From Clostridia bacterium (GTDB lineage: Bacteria > Bacillota > Clostridia > Saccharofermentanales > Saccharofermentanaceae), in contig JAKSRE010000018.1 of assembly GCA_024403775.1 (NCBI GenBank), forward strand, positions 1 to 49,957: DNA of 49,957 bases, written 5' to 3'. The translations under genes and the position numbers were made by a program. Shown here piece after piece: positions 24,614-33,165 of this stretch (the first letter of the stretch is position 1; the number at the start of each line of letters is the position of its first letter). The notes beneath the pieces are model-generated. The model was not told the DNA's origin and made no database searches. It saw nothing but the letters and a program-made list of their open reading frames with translations.

Positions 24614-25489
24614 ATGAGAACACAAAAAGAACACTATATACCGCAAGTTTACCTTAAGGGCTTCACTAATGATGAAAATAATATATGGTTTTATGATTTC
24701 GAAAAAAAGTTTTCTCCTAATAAACCGGTGCCAACAAAATCAGTATGTTATGAAGAATATCTATATGAAATTAGAAATGACAATGGCGATATCATTTTTG
24801 ATAATTATTTAGAGCAGTGCTTGTCGGTGTTGGAAAGAATGTTCTCTAAATATCGAACCAAGATAAAGAATAAAACGTTCCTAGAAAATCAGAAAACAAA
24901 CTGTTTTTTATCAAGAGACGAGAAAATCTTTTGGGTTACTTATATAACACTACAGATTTTGCGAGAGCCTAGATTAATCAAGGCCACTGAAAAAGTTTGT
25001 TCTCACTTTTATTCAAAAATCACAACAGAAAATACTATTAAGAATATTTCTAGGATGTTATGCTTGCCTTTATTTGAAGAAATTAATGAAGATAGTCCAT
25101 TTATGTATTTGTTTAACTCTTTACTTGATGGTATGTTGAATTTGGGGTTTGTGGTAGTAATAGATCAATCAGATTTATTTATAACTTCTGATTTTCCTGT
25201 TTGTATTTTTTCGGCTTCTGGAAATATAACTGAAGTTGATAGAGTTATTTTTCCTATAAGTTCTAATACATGTTTATTTCTTATTAATAAAGAAGAACAA
25301 AAAGAGTATGGAAAAAATAAATTATTCTTTATTGATAAAGAAACAAGAGATGAAATTAATCTACAAGTTGCTTGTAATGCAAATCAAAAAATATTTTTCA
25401 AGAAAAAACTGTCCGATAAAGAAATCTGTTTGTACAAAAAGGAAAGAGATAAATATAAAAGACCATCTTTAGATGATATCGCATTCTAA
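24614..25489 (+). CDS. DUF4238-family protein coupled to the STAND gene
   Basis: 291 residues. The opening MRTQKEHYIPQVYLKGFT is the hallmark of DUF4238, with His and Pro in conserved positions, followed by a strand IWFYDF. The middle is helical, and the end has strands (VVVIDQSDLFITSDFPVCIF) where DUF4238 proteins show an ITSDxPV-type motif. Biochemical function is unknown. Start ATG 24614 has AAGGAT 6 nt upstream; the frame is open into the STAND stop but a longer start is not supported. The 11-nt gap implies one transcript and a joint job. Confidence 0.85.
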   Translation: MRTQKEHYIPQVYLKGFTNDENNIWFYDFEKKFSPNKPVPTKSVCYEEYLYEIRNDNGDIIFDNYLEQCLSVLERMFSKYRTKIKNKTFLENQKTNCFLSRDEKIFWVTYITLQILREPRLIKATEKVCSHFYSKITTENTIKNISRMLCLPLFEEINEDSPFMYLFNSLLDGMLNLGFVVVIDQSDLFITSDFPVCIFSASGNITEVDRVIFPISSNTCLFLINKEEQKEYGKNKLFFIDKETRDEINLQVACNANQKIFFKKKLSDKEICLYKKERDKYKRPSLDDIAF

Positions 25490-25522
25490 GTTACTCCTTA
25501 AAGCACACATGCTTTTAAATGT

Positions 25523-25553
25523 AGATGATTCAGTTGTCTGTGCTCATCTTTTT
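25523..25553 (+). terminator. Possible terminator after the STAND/DUF4238 operon
   Basis: AGATGA ... TCATCT, six-base arms with a short inner CAG/CTG stem, then five T residues. Modest strength, 34 nt after the DUF4238 stop. Confidence 0.45.
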
Positions 25554-25591
25554 ATGCTGACACTGTCGAGAATAGTATGGATATATGCACG

Positions 25592-26230
25592 TTAGTCAGA
25601 CATTAGTTTTTTCCACTGTGGACGCAGGGTACAATAATTATCAATAGGATTTATAAGTTTATTGGTTAATACTCTTAAGTCTTTTTCTAAGTTTGTAATG
25701 TTTTTCGTTGTTTTTACTCCATTTTGTATTTCTATTAATCTGTTGTAGTCTGTTTCATATTCCTCTTTTCTGAATTTATAAAACAAATTGAAAATGGCTT
25801 CGCTCTGGAAATTGGAATATTTATGATCGACCAATGCTATGATTTCTGTTATTTCAGAACAAATTCTCTCCTTATGTTCTATTTGTACAAAAGTGCGAAA
25901 TATACCTTTGTGTAAACCTGTAATATTTTGCTCAGATGAGTCTTTTTCTTCAAGTACTAAATCAAAAACTGGAAGATAATAATCATGAGTGTTCTCTTTA
26001 TGTACAGATAAAGCTTTTTCTTGCAACGACGAGAGATAATCATGTAAATCTAATAATATAAGACGTTCTGCAAATTCTTTATTCAAGTCATAAGATTTTC
26101 CTACTTTTTTAATTCCAAGTTTTATTAATGTTCTTCGAAGCTTTTTATCTAAATTAGCCTCTATATATTCATCCCATTTAATATTAGGATAGTAAACTTT
26201 TACAAGATTGATGGTATCTTTAATTGTCAT
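25592..26230 (-). CDS. Hypothetical protein, possible N-terminal HTH
   Basis: 212 residues, charged and helical, no membrane segment; family not recognised. The N-terminus (IKDTINLVKVYYPNIKWDEY then LRRTLIKLGIKKVGKSYDL) has the size and spacing of a small DNA-binding or adaptor domain, and a long coiled coil follows (YKFRKEEYETDYNRLIEIQN). Its ATG (26230) sits beside a cluster of five TGTCC words, which could be operators for it or for the divergent ClpP operon. It points away from the ClpP/VirD4 genes but lies in the same accessory block. Confidence 0.55.
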   Translation of the reverse strand: MTIKDTINLVKVYYPNIKWDEYIEANLDKKLRRTLIKLGIKKVGKSYDLNKEFAERLILLDLHDYLSSLQEKALSVHKENTHDYYLPVFDLVLEEKDSSEQNITGLHKGIFRTFVQIEHKERICSEITEIIALVDHKYSNFQSEAIFNLFYKFRKEEYETDYNRLIEIQNGVKTTKNITNLEKDLRVLTNKLINPIDNYCTLRPQWKKLMSD

Positions 26231-26236
26231 AACTAT

Positions 26237-26328
26237 TGTCCTTATTTGTGTTTATTTGTCCGAATTATATCAATATTTGTCCGTAAATACAATGATGTTG
26301 CGTGGATATGTGTCCGAATAACGTGTCC
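26237..26328. repeat. Five TGTCC(GAAT) words between divergent genes
   Basis: TGTCC at 26237, 26257, 26278, 26311 and 26324; three are followed by GAAT or GTAA. The first three are 20-21 bp apart, about two helical turns. It lies in the divergent promoter region of the 212-aa gene and the ClpP operon, so it is probably an operator cluster. Confidence 0.55.
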
Positions 26329-26400
26329 AAATTTCAATTGAAATCGGAGGTTCTTTTACCCTAGAATTAAATCATAAACCACAGTTTGGAGGACAAAACA

Positions 26401-26952
26401 ATGAGAATTAAGTTTAATGGAAAAGACACTATTGTAGATGAGAAAACCTACGAATTACTTGAGAAACGTACAATCTTTATAGATGGACCAATTAATGCAA
26501 CTATGGCTAGTCGAGTAATTGCTGATATAGAGTGGCTGTCGTTGATTCCTGCACCTATAAGAGTGGTTATAAATTCACCGGGTGGTAGTGTATCAGATGG
26601 ATTTGCAATAATTGATGCAATGGAATCCTCTCCTTGTGAAATCATTACAATGGCAACGGGCATAGCGGCATCTATGGCGGCGGTAATATTGGCAGCTGGG
26701 AATAAGCGTTATGCAACACCAAGAACAGAAATAATGATTCATCAACCATTTGGTGGAGCATCTGGCCAGGCAGATGATCTTATGATTGTTGCAAATCATA
26801 TCATTCAAATTCAACATGAAGTTGCTTTATTTTTAGCTGAGAAGACTGGAAAAAGTGAGGAAATGATTTTATCAGCTATGAGTAGAGATAACTGGATGAA
26901 TGCTGCTATTGCAAAAGAATTTAACATTATAGATTTTGTGGGAAGGGGATGA
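26401..26952 (+). CDS. ClpP-like serine protease, accessory type
   Basis: 183 residues with an intact ClpP catalytic triad: Ser91 in GIAASMAAVILAAG, His114 in MIHQPFGG, Asp163 in SRDNWMNAAIAKEF. The INSPGGSVSDG substrate-binding loop is also present. It is a little shorter than housekeeping ClpP (about 195) and its N-terminus differs, so it is a paralogue of the kind carried by mobile elements and phages (head-maturation or ICE ClpP). Start ATG 26401 has GGAGGAC 6 nt upstream. It is first in an operon: 6 bp to the 129-aa gene, which overlaps the VirD4-like gene. No Clp ATPase is encoded nearby, so it must borrow one or act alone. Confidence 0.88.
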   Translation: MRIKFNGKDTIVDEKTYELLEKRTIFIDGPINATMASRVIADIEWLSLIPAPIRVVINSPGGSVSDGFAIIDAMESSPCEIITMATGIAASMAAVILAAGNKRYATPRTEIMIHQPFGGASGQADDLMIVANHIIQIQHEVALFLAEKTGKSEEMILSAMSRDNWMNAAIAKEFNIIDFVGRG

Positions 26953-26958
26953 ACTTAG

Positions 26959-27348
26959 TTGAGTATTGTAAAAGTAGTAAAGTCTTTATATACGGAAGAA
27001 GAGATGTATGAATATTTGAAGGATAATTTTCCTTTTGGTAGTTGCATTAATCCAGATCCATTTTTAATTATTCATTTCGAAAGTTACTATCAGACCCATT
27101 ATCTGATTGAACGTGCAACTGTTTACACTAATAAGTATGATGGCGTAGTAGGTATAACCGAAGTGACACCTGACTTGATTAGTGAATTTTTAACCTTAAT
27201 CAATAGAATGATTGATATCCCTATAGTGCTGTTTACAGTAGATGAAACGGTTATTTCTATGATTAATAATTCTATGAATAGAAATTTTTTATATGAGGAA
27301 GGAGAAAAGAAATGCGACAGAATCGTTGGAATGAACCTTATGAGATAA
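26959..27348 (+). CDS. Small hypothetical protein between ClpP and VirD4-like genes
   Basis: 129 residues, no signal or membrane segment; family not recognised. Alternating strand-like stretches (DPFLIIHFESYYQTHYLIE; IPIVLFTVDETVISMI) suggest a compact alpha/beta fold. TTG 26959 is the only start near the ClpP stop, with GGGGATG about 10 nt upstream. Its last 37 bases overlap the VirD4-like gene in another frame, so translation of the two is coupled. An adaptor that brings substrates to the protease or the ATPase is a guess from position only. Confidence 0.6.
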   Translation: MSIVKVVKSLYTEEEMYEYLKDNFPFGSCINPDPFLIIHFESYYQTHYLIERATVYTNKYDGVVGITEVTPDLISEFLTLINRMIDIPIVLFTVDETVISMINNSMNRNFLYEEGEKKCDRIVGMNLMR

Positions 27349-28979
27349 AAAATCTTCTTTCAAAGAATGGTACAGGTCCAATTCTTTATGTAGAAGGAAA
27401 AGAGAAATACACATATTCACATGAAGGACATACTCTTATTTTGGGGATATCAGGTACTGGTAAATCACGACGTGGAACTATACCATTAACTTATTCTGCA
27501 ATACAGAATAAAGAATCTGCTATTGTTTTTGATCCTAAGGGAGAAATTACTAAATATACAATTGAAAGCGCTAAGAAAACGCATGATGTACATGTTATTG
27601 ATTTTAGATTTCCTGCTAAATCAGAGGGCTATAATCCACTAGAATACCCTTATATGCTCAGTAAGTCCGAAGATAAATATTTAAATAATATTTCAGAGAT
27701 GGCCTTTTCTCAAGTTGTTAATAATATTGTAGCAAATGATTATTGTGATCCTTACTGGACTAATATTGGTAAAGCTACAAACAAAGGAATATTATCTCTT
27801 ATTCGTAAAGTTGACATTCCTGAAACAATAAATATTTGTTTTTTAAGCTGTTTGCTAGCCTACCCAGATGTTAATCATGTATCGCAATTCTTTAATTCTA
27901 TACAAAGAGTTATGAACTTAGATAAATTAAGTGGTTACAATCCACTTAATGCATTGACAAATGCATCAGTAAAAACAATAGGTAACATTTACTCTACTAT
28001 AATGGCAGATTATGACAAAATAGTATCAGATAAAAATCTTGTTTATATGATGGAAAATGCTGATTTTAAAATAGCAGATATCGATGTTTCAAGGCCAACA
28101 ATTATTTATGTTATTGTTCCAGATTACAATACTGTATATTCTAACATGGCTGGACTTTTAATCTCGCAGTTATCTTCGCATCTTCTTTATTTGGCAGATA
28201 ACAAATATAATGGGATTTTACCAATTAGATATCATTTTATTATTGACGAATTGGGAAATGTTGCTCAATCCATTCCTAATCTTCCTCAATTAATGACAGC
28301 AGGCCGTTCACGTAATATTCGAATGCATTTGGTATTACAGGCACTATCACAGTTAACAAAAGCATATGGATCTAATGCTACCACTATAATATCAAACGCG
28401 GATATTATAGTGACATATCGTATAAATGATTACGAAACGATGCGAAATCTATCACTAAAATGTGGAAGTTATTGTACCCGTGATATGGAAGGACGCCCAA
28501 TGGAGACGGATTTGATATCTCCTACTGATATAGGTGCTCTTGCATTAGGACAAGCATTAGTATTGATTTCTGGGCGATATAAATTTGTTGCCAATATTCC
28601 TGATTTCACTCGTTTATATGATCAATCATTTTCTTACAGTGAGTTACCAGAGTGTTATTATCCAAATTCAATAGCTAAATCCAAATGTGATGAAGATAAG
28701 ATATTATGTTCATTTCTGTTTAAGTTATACGATATCAAACTAGAAGAAGTATATATGGAGGACGGTGATGAGAATTTAAATGAAATAGTATTCTGGGCTT
28801 ATGATAAGCGATTTAGTACATGGGATATTAAGTTAGTCGTTGCTCATTTATTGATTGATTGTTTAGCTACATCTAAGATTAGCAATGATACTTTTTGTCT
28901 TACGGAGACAAATCTTAATCGTTTAAAATCATTATGGAAACGCATTGAATATGATAACCGTAGTTATTTGTATTCATAA
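27312..28979 (+). CDS. VirD4/TraG-type type IV coupling ATPase without membrane domain
   Basis: 555 residues. Walker A GISGTGKS at 45-52 is preceded by GHTLIL; DPKGEI at 74-79 is the signature of VirD4/TraG coupling proteins. Walker B is FIIDELGNVA, followed by NLPQLMTAGRSRNIRMHLVL and LQALSQLTKAYG, also typical. Conjugative VirD4 proteins begin with two membrane helices; here the protein starts only about 40 residues before Walker A, so it should be soluble. No relaxase, VirB4 or mating-pore gene lies in the window. GGAAGGAG precedes ATG 27312. Its purpose may be DNA or protein handling other than conjugation, or it is a remnant of an element. Confidence 0.88.
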   Translation: MRQNRWNEPYEIKNLLSKNGTGPILYVEGKEKYTYSHEGHTLILGISGTGKSRRGTIPLTYSAIQNKESAIVFDPKGEITKYTIESAKKTHDVHVIDFRFPAKSEGYNPLEYPYMLSKSEDKYLNNISEMAFSQVVNNIVANDYCDPYWTNIGKATNKGILSLIRKVDIPETINICFLSCLLAYPDVNHVSQFFNSIQRVMNLDKLSGYNPLNALTNASVKTIGNIYSTIMADYDKIVSDKNLVYMMENADFKIADIDVSRPTIIYVIVPDYNTVYSNMAGLLISQLSSHLLYLADNKYNGILPIRYHFIIDELGNVAQSIPNLPQLMTAGRSRNIRMHLVLQALSQLTKAYGSNATTIISNADIIVTYRINDYETMRNLSLKCGSYCTRDMEGRPMETDLISPTDIGALALGQALVLISGRYKFVANIPDFTRLYDQSFSYSELPECYYPNSIAKSKCDEDKILCSFLFKLYDIKLEEVYMEDGDENLNEIVFWAYDKRFSTWDIKLVVAHLLIDCLATSKISNDTFCLTETNLNRLKSLWKRIEYDNRSYLYS

Positions 28980-29037
28980 TTGTTTATTAGAAAAGATTAG
29001 CTAAGATTAATAAATTTTTGTAGTAGGAGGTATAGTA

Positions 29038-31425
29038 ATGAGCATAGCAAAGAGAATTATTTCTGCTTTCTTGATAGTAGCTTTGAGTTTATCTTATATA
29101 ATTTTTGATAACGCTGAAGTTGTTAGAGCAGACGATACAGTCATATACTTTTTAAATGAATATGGAAACTTCAGTGAACGTCAGCCAGAGGAAATAGCTA
29201 ACAAATATTATGAGGCATTGTCCTTTAAAACTGATAGTGGACATTGGTATGAGGAAGAACCCTCATTAGTTGCTCCATATGCTGGCGGCAAACTAAATGA
29301 AGCTACGCACTATTCTATGACAGTCATGCAGAATTTCTTTAGATGGCTTGTAGGAGTTCAAGAAGTGCCTGTTTCAACTCATAGTGAAGAACTACAATGT
29401 GGTGCAGTAGCACGGAATTTCCAGTTTTCACATGGAATTACAAGAGATAAAATGCCATCAGATATGTCAGATGACTTTTTTAATATTGCTGCAAATGCTC
29501 AACATAACACGTTGTTTGTTGGAGTAGAACCACAGGATGCTGTTTATGGTTGGGTTGTTGAAGGTTTTAATACTTCCAGCAATACTATAAGTACTGTTGG
29601 TCATCGACAAATGATGATAAGTTATGAAAATATAGCTCAGGAATTTGGATATGCAGGAAATATTGCTATAGGGCATGTAACAGATGGAAAAGGTAAGACA
29701 GAATTGCCATGTGTTCCATTTCCATCAGCGGGTTATTTTCCACTAGAAGTTGTTGAGAATAAGTATACGGTATGGTCAATAGAATTAAACAAGGAGATTC
29801 TTAAATTTAATGAAGAGGACGATATAAGAATAAGAGTTAATAACAATATTGGTATTGATTATACTTGTTCTACTTCAGATGGTAGTCTGCAATACGATAT
29901 GTTTGGGTCTATTAAATTTCTATCACCATTAGAAAAGGGTTACTATTTTAATGAAGGAAAATACGAGATTACGATCGAAGGACTCATCGACATAGAATCT
30001 GGTAAGCCAGCTATAGTTAAGTATGAAACAGTGTTTTTTAACATGATTTACTATAAACCTGCTACATTGATATCTGTAAATATTGCATTTACTAACGGAC
30101 TAGTTGGAGTTTTACCTAATAGTTTAACTGACAGTGAGCGAGAATCATTTATAGATTTATTTGAGGATGGTGTTGAATTATACTATTCAACGGGTATTAC
30201 CCAATGTGTTGATTTTGGAGGTAAATGGATTTATTCGAATGGCCATTATGAGTATTCTGGTGGGACAATTGAATTGCCAAAGATAGTTACTGATACTAAC
30301 AATATTATTCATTCAATATATTCAATGAATATCTTCGATGATACATATGCTGTTAATGTTCTTGAAAATGATGTTGTGTCATTTCACCCCATTTGCAAAG
30401 GGAAGACATATAGTCTAGATATCGATAATTCTGATTTATATGCTTCGTCCATATGTCAGTACTACTTTATATATAAAAATGGTTTGATTGAATATAAAGG
30501 GGATTACCTTGGAGAAATAGTTTTTGACTCAGAAAATATAACAGGCGTTTTTTGTAGATACTTTAATGATGACAAATCTCGATATGAATTCTCAGAGATT
30601 AAGAAGGTTGAAGTTATCAATTCAAATAAGTTGGATGTTGGAGATTTCGTTGAGCGTTGTTATCAAGTATGTTTAGATCGTAATTCAGAACAAGAAGGTA
30701 AAACATACTGGGTTGATAAACTCAATAACGGTGATGCCTGTGGTGCACAAGTAGGCTATGGATTTGTGTTTAGTCAAGAATATTCCAATAAAAATAAGAC
30801 GGATGAACAGTATATTACTGATCTCTATCGCATGTATTTTGACCGAGAACCAGATGCCGATGGATATGAGTACTGGCTTTATAATATAAATAATGGATAT
30901 TCGAGAGAAGCAGTATTTGCCGGGTTTGCCAATTCTGAAGAGTTCTATAATCTTTGTTGTGAATATGACGTTGTTGCTGGATACTATGTAATAGGAATGG
31001 ATAACGATACACAAGGAGCATTAAACTCATTTGTTGCGAGACTTTACAATATATGTATGAATCGAAAGCCTGATCAAGGTGGTCAGATGTATTGGGTTAG
31101 TGAATTAGTTAATAAAAATATTAGTGGAATTGATATACTATATTTCTTTCTCACTAGCCAAGAATACAATAATCTTAATTTGAATTGTAAATATAGCATA
31201 CTTTATTTATACAAGATATGTTTTAACAGAGTACCTAGCGAAGGTGAACTCTATTTAAGCATTTATTATGAGAGTCAAAATGAGATATATCCTTACTGGA
31301 AATGTCAATTAACTAGAGATACTTTTATAAGATTTGCTTGTTCAGAAGAGTTTAGTAATATGTGTATTGAGTATGGTATTGACTCTTTTTCAAGCAGAAC
31401 ATATCAGCTTCTATATGAAGACTAA
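29038..31425 (+). CDS. Secreted CAP-like protein with C-terminal DUF4214 domains
   Basis: 795 residues. Residues 1-31 are a signal peptide (KRIISAFLIVALSLSYII, cleavage near VRA-DD). The next ~200 residues resemble a CAP/SCP domain (ATHYSMTVMQNFFRWLVGV; then SEELQCGAVARN; and VGHRQMMISYENIA, where GHR is a CAP hallmark). A strand-rich middle follows. From about 535 to 775 there are DUF4214 repeats (VERCYQVCLDRNSEQEGKTY; YRMYFDREPDADGYEYW; ARLYNICMNRKPDQGG). Likely surface-bound or extracellular. AGGAGG precedes ATG 29038 by 7 nt. It follows the VirD4-like gene by 58 bp and could be cotranscribed or have its own promoter. Confidence 0.75.
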   Translation: MSIAKRIISAFLIVALSLSYIIFDNAEVVRADDTVIYFLNEYGNFSERQPEEIANKYYEALSFKTDSGHWYEEEPSLVAPYAGGKLNEATHYSMTVMQNFFRWLVGVQEVPVSTHSEELQCGAVARNFQFSHGITRDKMPSDMSDDFFNIAANAQHNTLFVGVEPQDAVYGWVVEGFNTSSNTISTVGHRQMMISYENIAQEFGYAGNIAIGHVTDGKGKTELPCVPFPSAGYFPLEVVENKYTVWSIELNKEILKFNEEDDIRIRVNNNIGIDYTCSTSDGSLQYDMFGSIKFLSPLEKGYYFNEGKYEITIEGLIDIESGKPAIVKYETVFFNMIYYKPATLISVNIAFTNGLVGVLPNSLTDSERESFIDLFEDGVELYYSTGITQCVDFGGKWIYSNGHYEYSGGTIELPKIVTDTNNIIHSIYSMNIFDDTYAVNVLENDVVSFHPICKGKTYSLDIDNSDLYASSICQYYFIYKNGLIEYKGDYLGEIVFDSENITGVFCRYFNDDKSRYEFSEIKKVEVINSNKLDVGDFVERCYQVCLDRNSEQEGKTYWVDKLNNGDACGAQVGYGFVFSQEYSNKNKTDEQYITDLYRMYFDREPDADGYEYWLYNINNGYSREAVFAGFANSEEFYNLCCEYDVVAGYYVIGMDNDTQGALNSFVARLYNICMNRKPDQGGQMYWVSELVNKNISGIDILYFFLTSQEYNNLNLNCKYSILYLYKICFNRVPSEGELYLSIYYESQNEIYPYWKCQLTRDTFIRFACSEEFSNMCIEYGIDSFSSRTYQLLYED

Positions 31426-31549
31426 TTTAGTATTCAAAAGTTTTCTGTATAGTTTCTTCGGATGATGTGAGATTATAAAAGGCAGGTAAATGTGCTCTTC
31501 ATCATATTTTCAAGAAATACTCATTCATAGTAACAAAGTAATTATAAAT

Positions 31550-31600
31550 TAGTAGGAAGCTTAGAATTTTAATTAATAGAAACACGCTTCCTACTAGTTT
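31550..31600 (+). terminator. Terminator-like hairpin after the CAP/DUF4214 gene
   Basis: TAGTAGGAAGC (31550-31560) and GCTTCCTACTA (31586-31596), a perfect 11-bp stem with a 25-nt loop, followed by GTTTTAT. The flanking gaps 31426-31549 and 31601-31750 show nothing else convincing. Confidence 0.6.
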
Positions 31601-31750
31601 TATACGTTTAGATTTCTATTTATTACCATCCCCCACAAACCTTACAAACCTGTAAGCCTAATGTAAGGCGAATCGATTTTGAGAGTCCCTTTTCGAGGAT
31701 AGAATATAGACATAAAACAAAAACACGAAGGCGAAAGTGAGGACACACAT

Positions 31751-31927
31751 ATGAAGAATTTAAAAAAGGGTTGGGCAGGCAAGAAGGTTTTGTTAGCATT
31801 ATTGGTATTCGCAAGCATTTGCTCAGTACTTGAGGTTATTATAGCAATTAGAACAAACAGAATGAACGCTTTTACACCAATGGCACTTATTTTTGCAAAC
31901 CTGGCTATTATTGCTGATGGATGCTAA
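31751..31927 (+). CDS. Small two-helix membrane peptide, possibly frameshifted
   Basis: 58 residues: basic start MKNLKKGWAGKK, helix VLLALLVFASICSVLEVIIA, then TPMALIFANLAIIA. GAGG lies about 10 nt upstream of ATG 31751. The frame stops at TAA 31925-31927, but the adjacent frame continues in the same direction as MDAKEKKEKGNVKEN to a stop near 31964, the sort of charged tail such proteins carry. A one-base shift near 31910 would join them, so this may be a frameshifted gene. Confidence 0.45.
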   Translation: MKNLKKGWAGKKVLLALLVFASICSVLEVIIAIRTNRMNAFTPMALIFANLAIIADGC

Positions 31928-32057
31928 GGAGAAGAAGGAAAAGGGGAATGTGAAGGAGAACTAATCCTTATCAAAAATAAGAGCGGATAAAATGCATATC
32001 GAAGTAAGAAAAGCAGGTTATTACCTCAAAATATATAAATAGCAAGTTGCTGGATAG

Positions 32058-32066
32058 TGCTATAAT
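32058..32066 (+). promoter_or_regulatory. Extended -10 promoter of the phosphate transporter operon
   Basis: GTGCTATAAT includes TGn-TATAAT (TATAAT at 32061-32066), 31 bp before the ATG. There is no good -35 hexamer, which fits the extended -10 class. No Pho-box was recognised. Confidence 0.5.
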
Positions 32067-32096
32067 TGCTGTGAAATAAACAGAAAGAAGATTATT

Positions 32097-33149
32097 ATGA
32101 CTATTACATTGACTCAGTATTTAAGTCAGATGCAGCAGTATCCGGCACTTATAGTTACAACGATCCTTACATTGGGCGTAATACTTGTTAATGGATGGAC
32201 TGATGCTCCTAATGCTATTGCGACGTGTGTATCTACACGTTCCATTAAACCAAAGCCTGCTATTCTGATGGCTGCCGCTTGTAATTTTATTGGTCTTGTT
32301 GTTATGACCGCTATATCTCCTAAGGTTGCAGAGACCATTTATAACATGGTTGACTTCGGAGGAAATTCCGCTGATGCTCTGGTTGCTTTGTGCGCCGCAC
32401 TTGTAGCAATTGTTGTGTGGGCGACAGCAGCTTCATATTTTGGTATTCCGACCTCAGAATCTCATGCACTTATTGCGGGCCTGTCGGGTGCGGCTATTGC
32501 CGTTCATGGATCTTTTGAAGGCGTTAATGGCAGTGAGTGGATAAAGGTTCTTTATGGTCTTGTTTTCTCGACTATATTGGGATTTTTTGCAGGCTATATT
32601 GTAGTTAAGCTTGTAGAGAAAATCTGTATGAATATGGATCGACGTAAGACAGATGGTTTTTTTCGAAAGGGACAGATATTCTCAGGTGCAGCCATGGCTT
32701 TCATGCATGGTGCTCAGGATGGACAGAAGTTCATGGGTGTATTCCTTCTTGGAATGTTTCTTGCCAAGGGCCAGGCTGATATGACAGCAGTTGCGGTTCC
32801 ATTGTGGCTTATGGTTTTATGTGCAGTTACCATGGGTGGTGGTTCTGCTATTGGTGGCGAAAAGATTATTAAGGCTGTAGGAATGGATATGGTTAAGCTT
32901 GAGAGCTACCAGGGATTTGCAGCAGATCTTGTTGCATCAGGCTGTATCCTTTTGTCTACACTTACAGGTGTTCCAGTATCTACAACACATACTAAGACAA
33001 CAGCAATTATGGGTGTTGGTGCATCACGTAACATCAAGCGTGTTAACTGGGGTGTAGTTAAGGGAATGATTCTTGCGTGGGTATTTACATTCCCAGGATG
33101 CGGACTTCTCGGATTTTTGATGGCGAAATTTTTTATGATGATCTTTTAA
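32097..33149 (+). CDS. pit: PiT-family inorganic phosphate transporter
   Basis: 350 residues, an integral membrane symporter that moves phosphate (with protons or metal-phosphate). Two PiT signature halves are seen: LGVILVNGWTDAPNAIATCV near residue 28 and SGAAMAFMHGAQDGQKFMGV near 197, each with the conserved D/N-rich GANDxxNA-like core, and about ten hydrophobic segments. The STRSIKPKPAILMAA and IPTSESHALI motifs are also typical. The shorter length (bacterial PiT 350-490) matches clostridial members. ATG 32097 follows AGAAAGAAG. It is operonic with the DUF47 gene 17 bp downstream, the usual pairing. Confidence 0.93.
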   Translation: MTITLTQYLSQMQQYPALIVTTILTLGVILVNGWTDAPNAIATCVSTRSIKPKPAILMAAACNFIGLVVMTAISPKVAETIYNMVDFGGNSADALVALCAALVAIVVWATAASYFGIPTSESHALIAGLSGAAIAVHGSFEGVNGSEWIKVLYGLVFSTILGFFAGYIVVKLVEKICMNMDRRKTDGFFRKGQIFSGAAMAFMHGAQDGQKFMGVFLLGMFLAKGQADMTAVAVPLWLMVLCAVTMGGGSAIGGEKIIKAVGMDMVKLESYQGFAADLVASGCILLSTLTGVPVSTTHTKTTAIMGVGASRNIKRVNWGVVKGMILAWVFTFPGCGLLGFLMAKFFMMIF

Positions 33150-33165
33150 TTAAGGAGTAACTAAT

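Noticed and set aside
26401..31425. Integrative conjugative element
   Set aside because: Only a VirD4-like ATPase and ClpP are present; relaxase, VirB4, integrase and attachment repeats are absent from the window.
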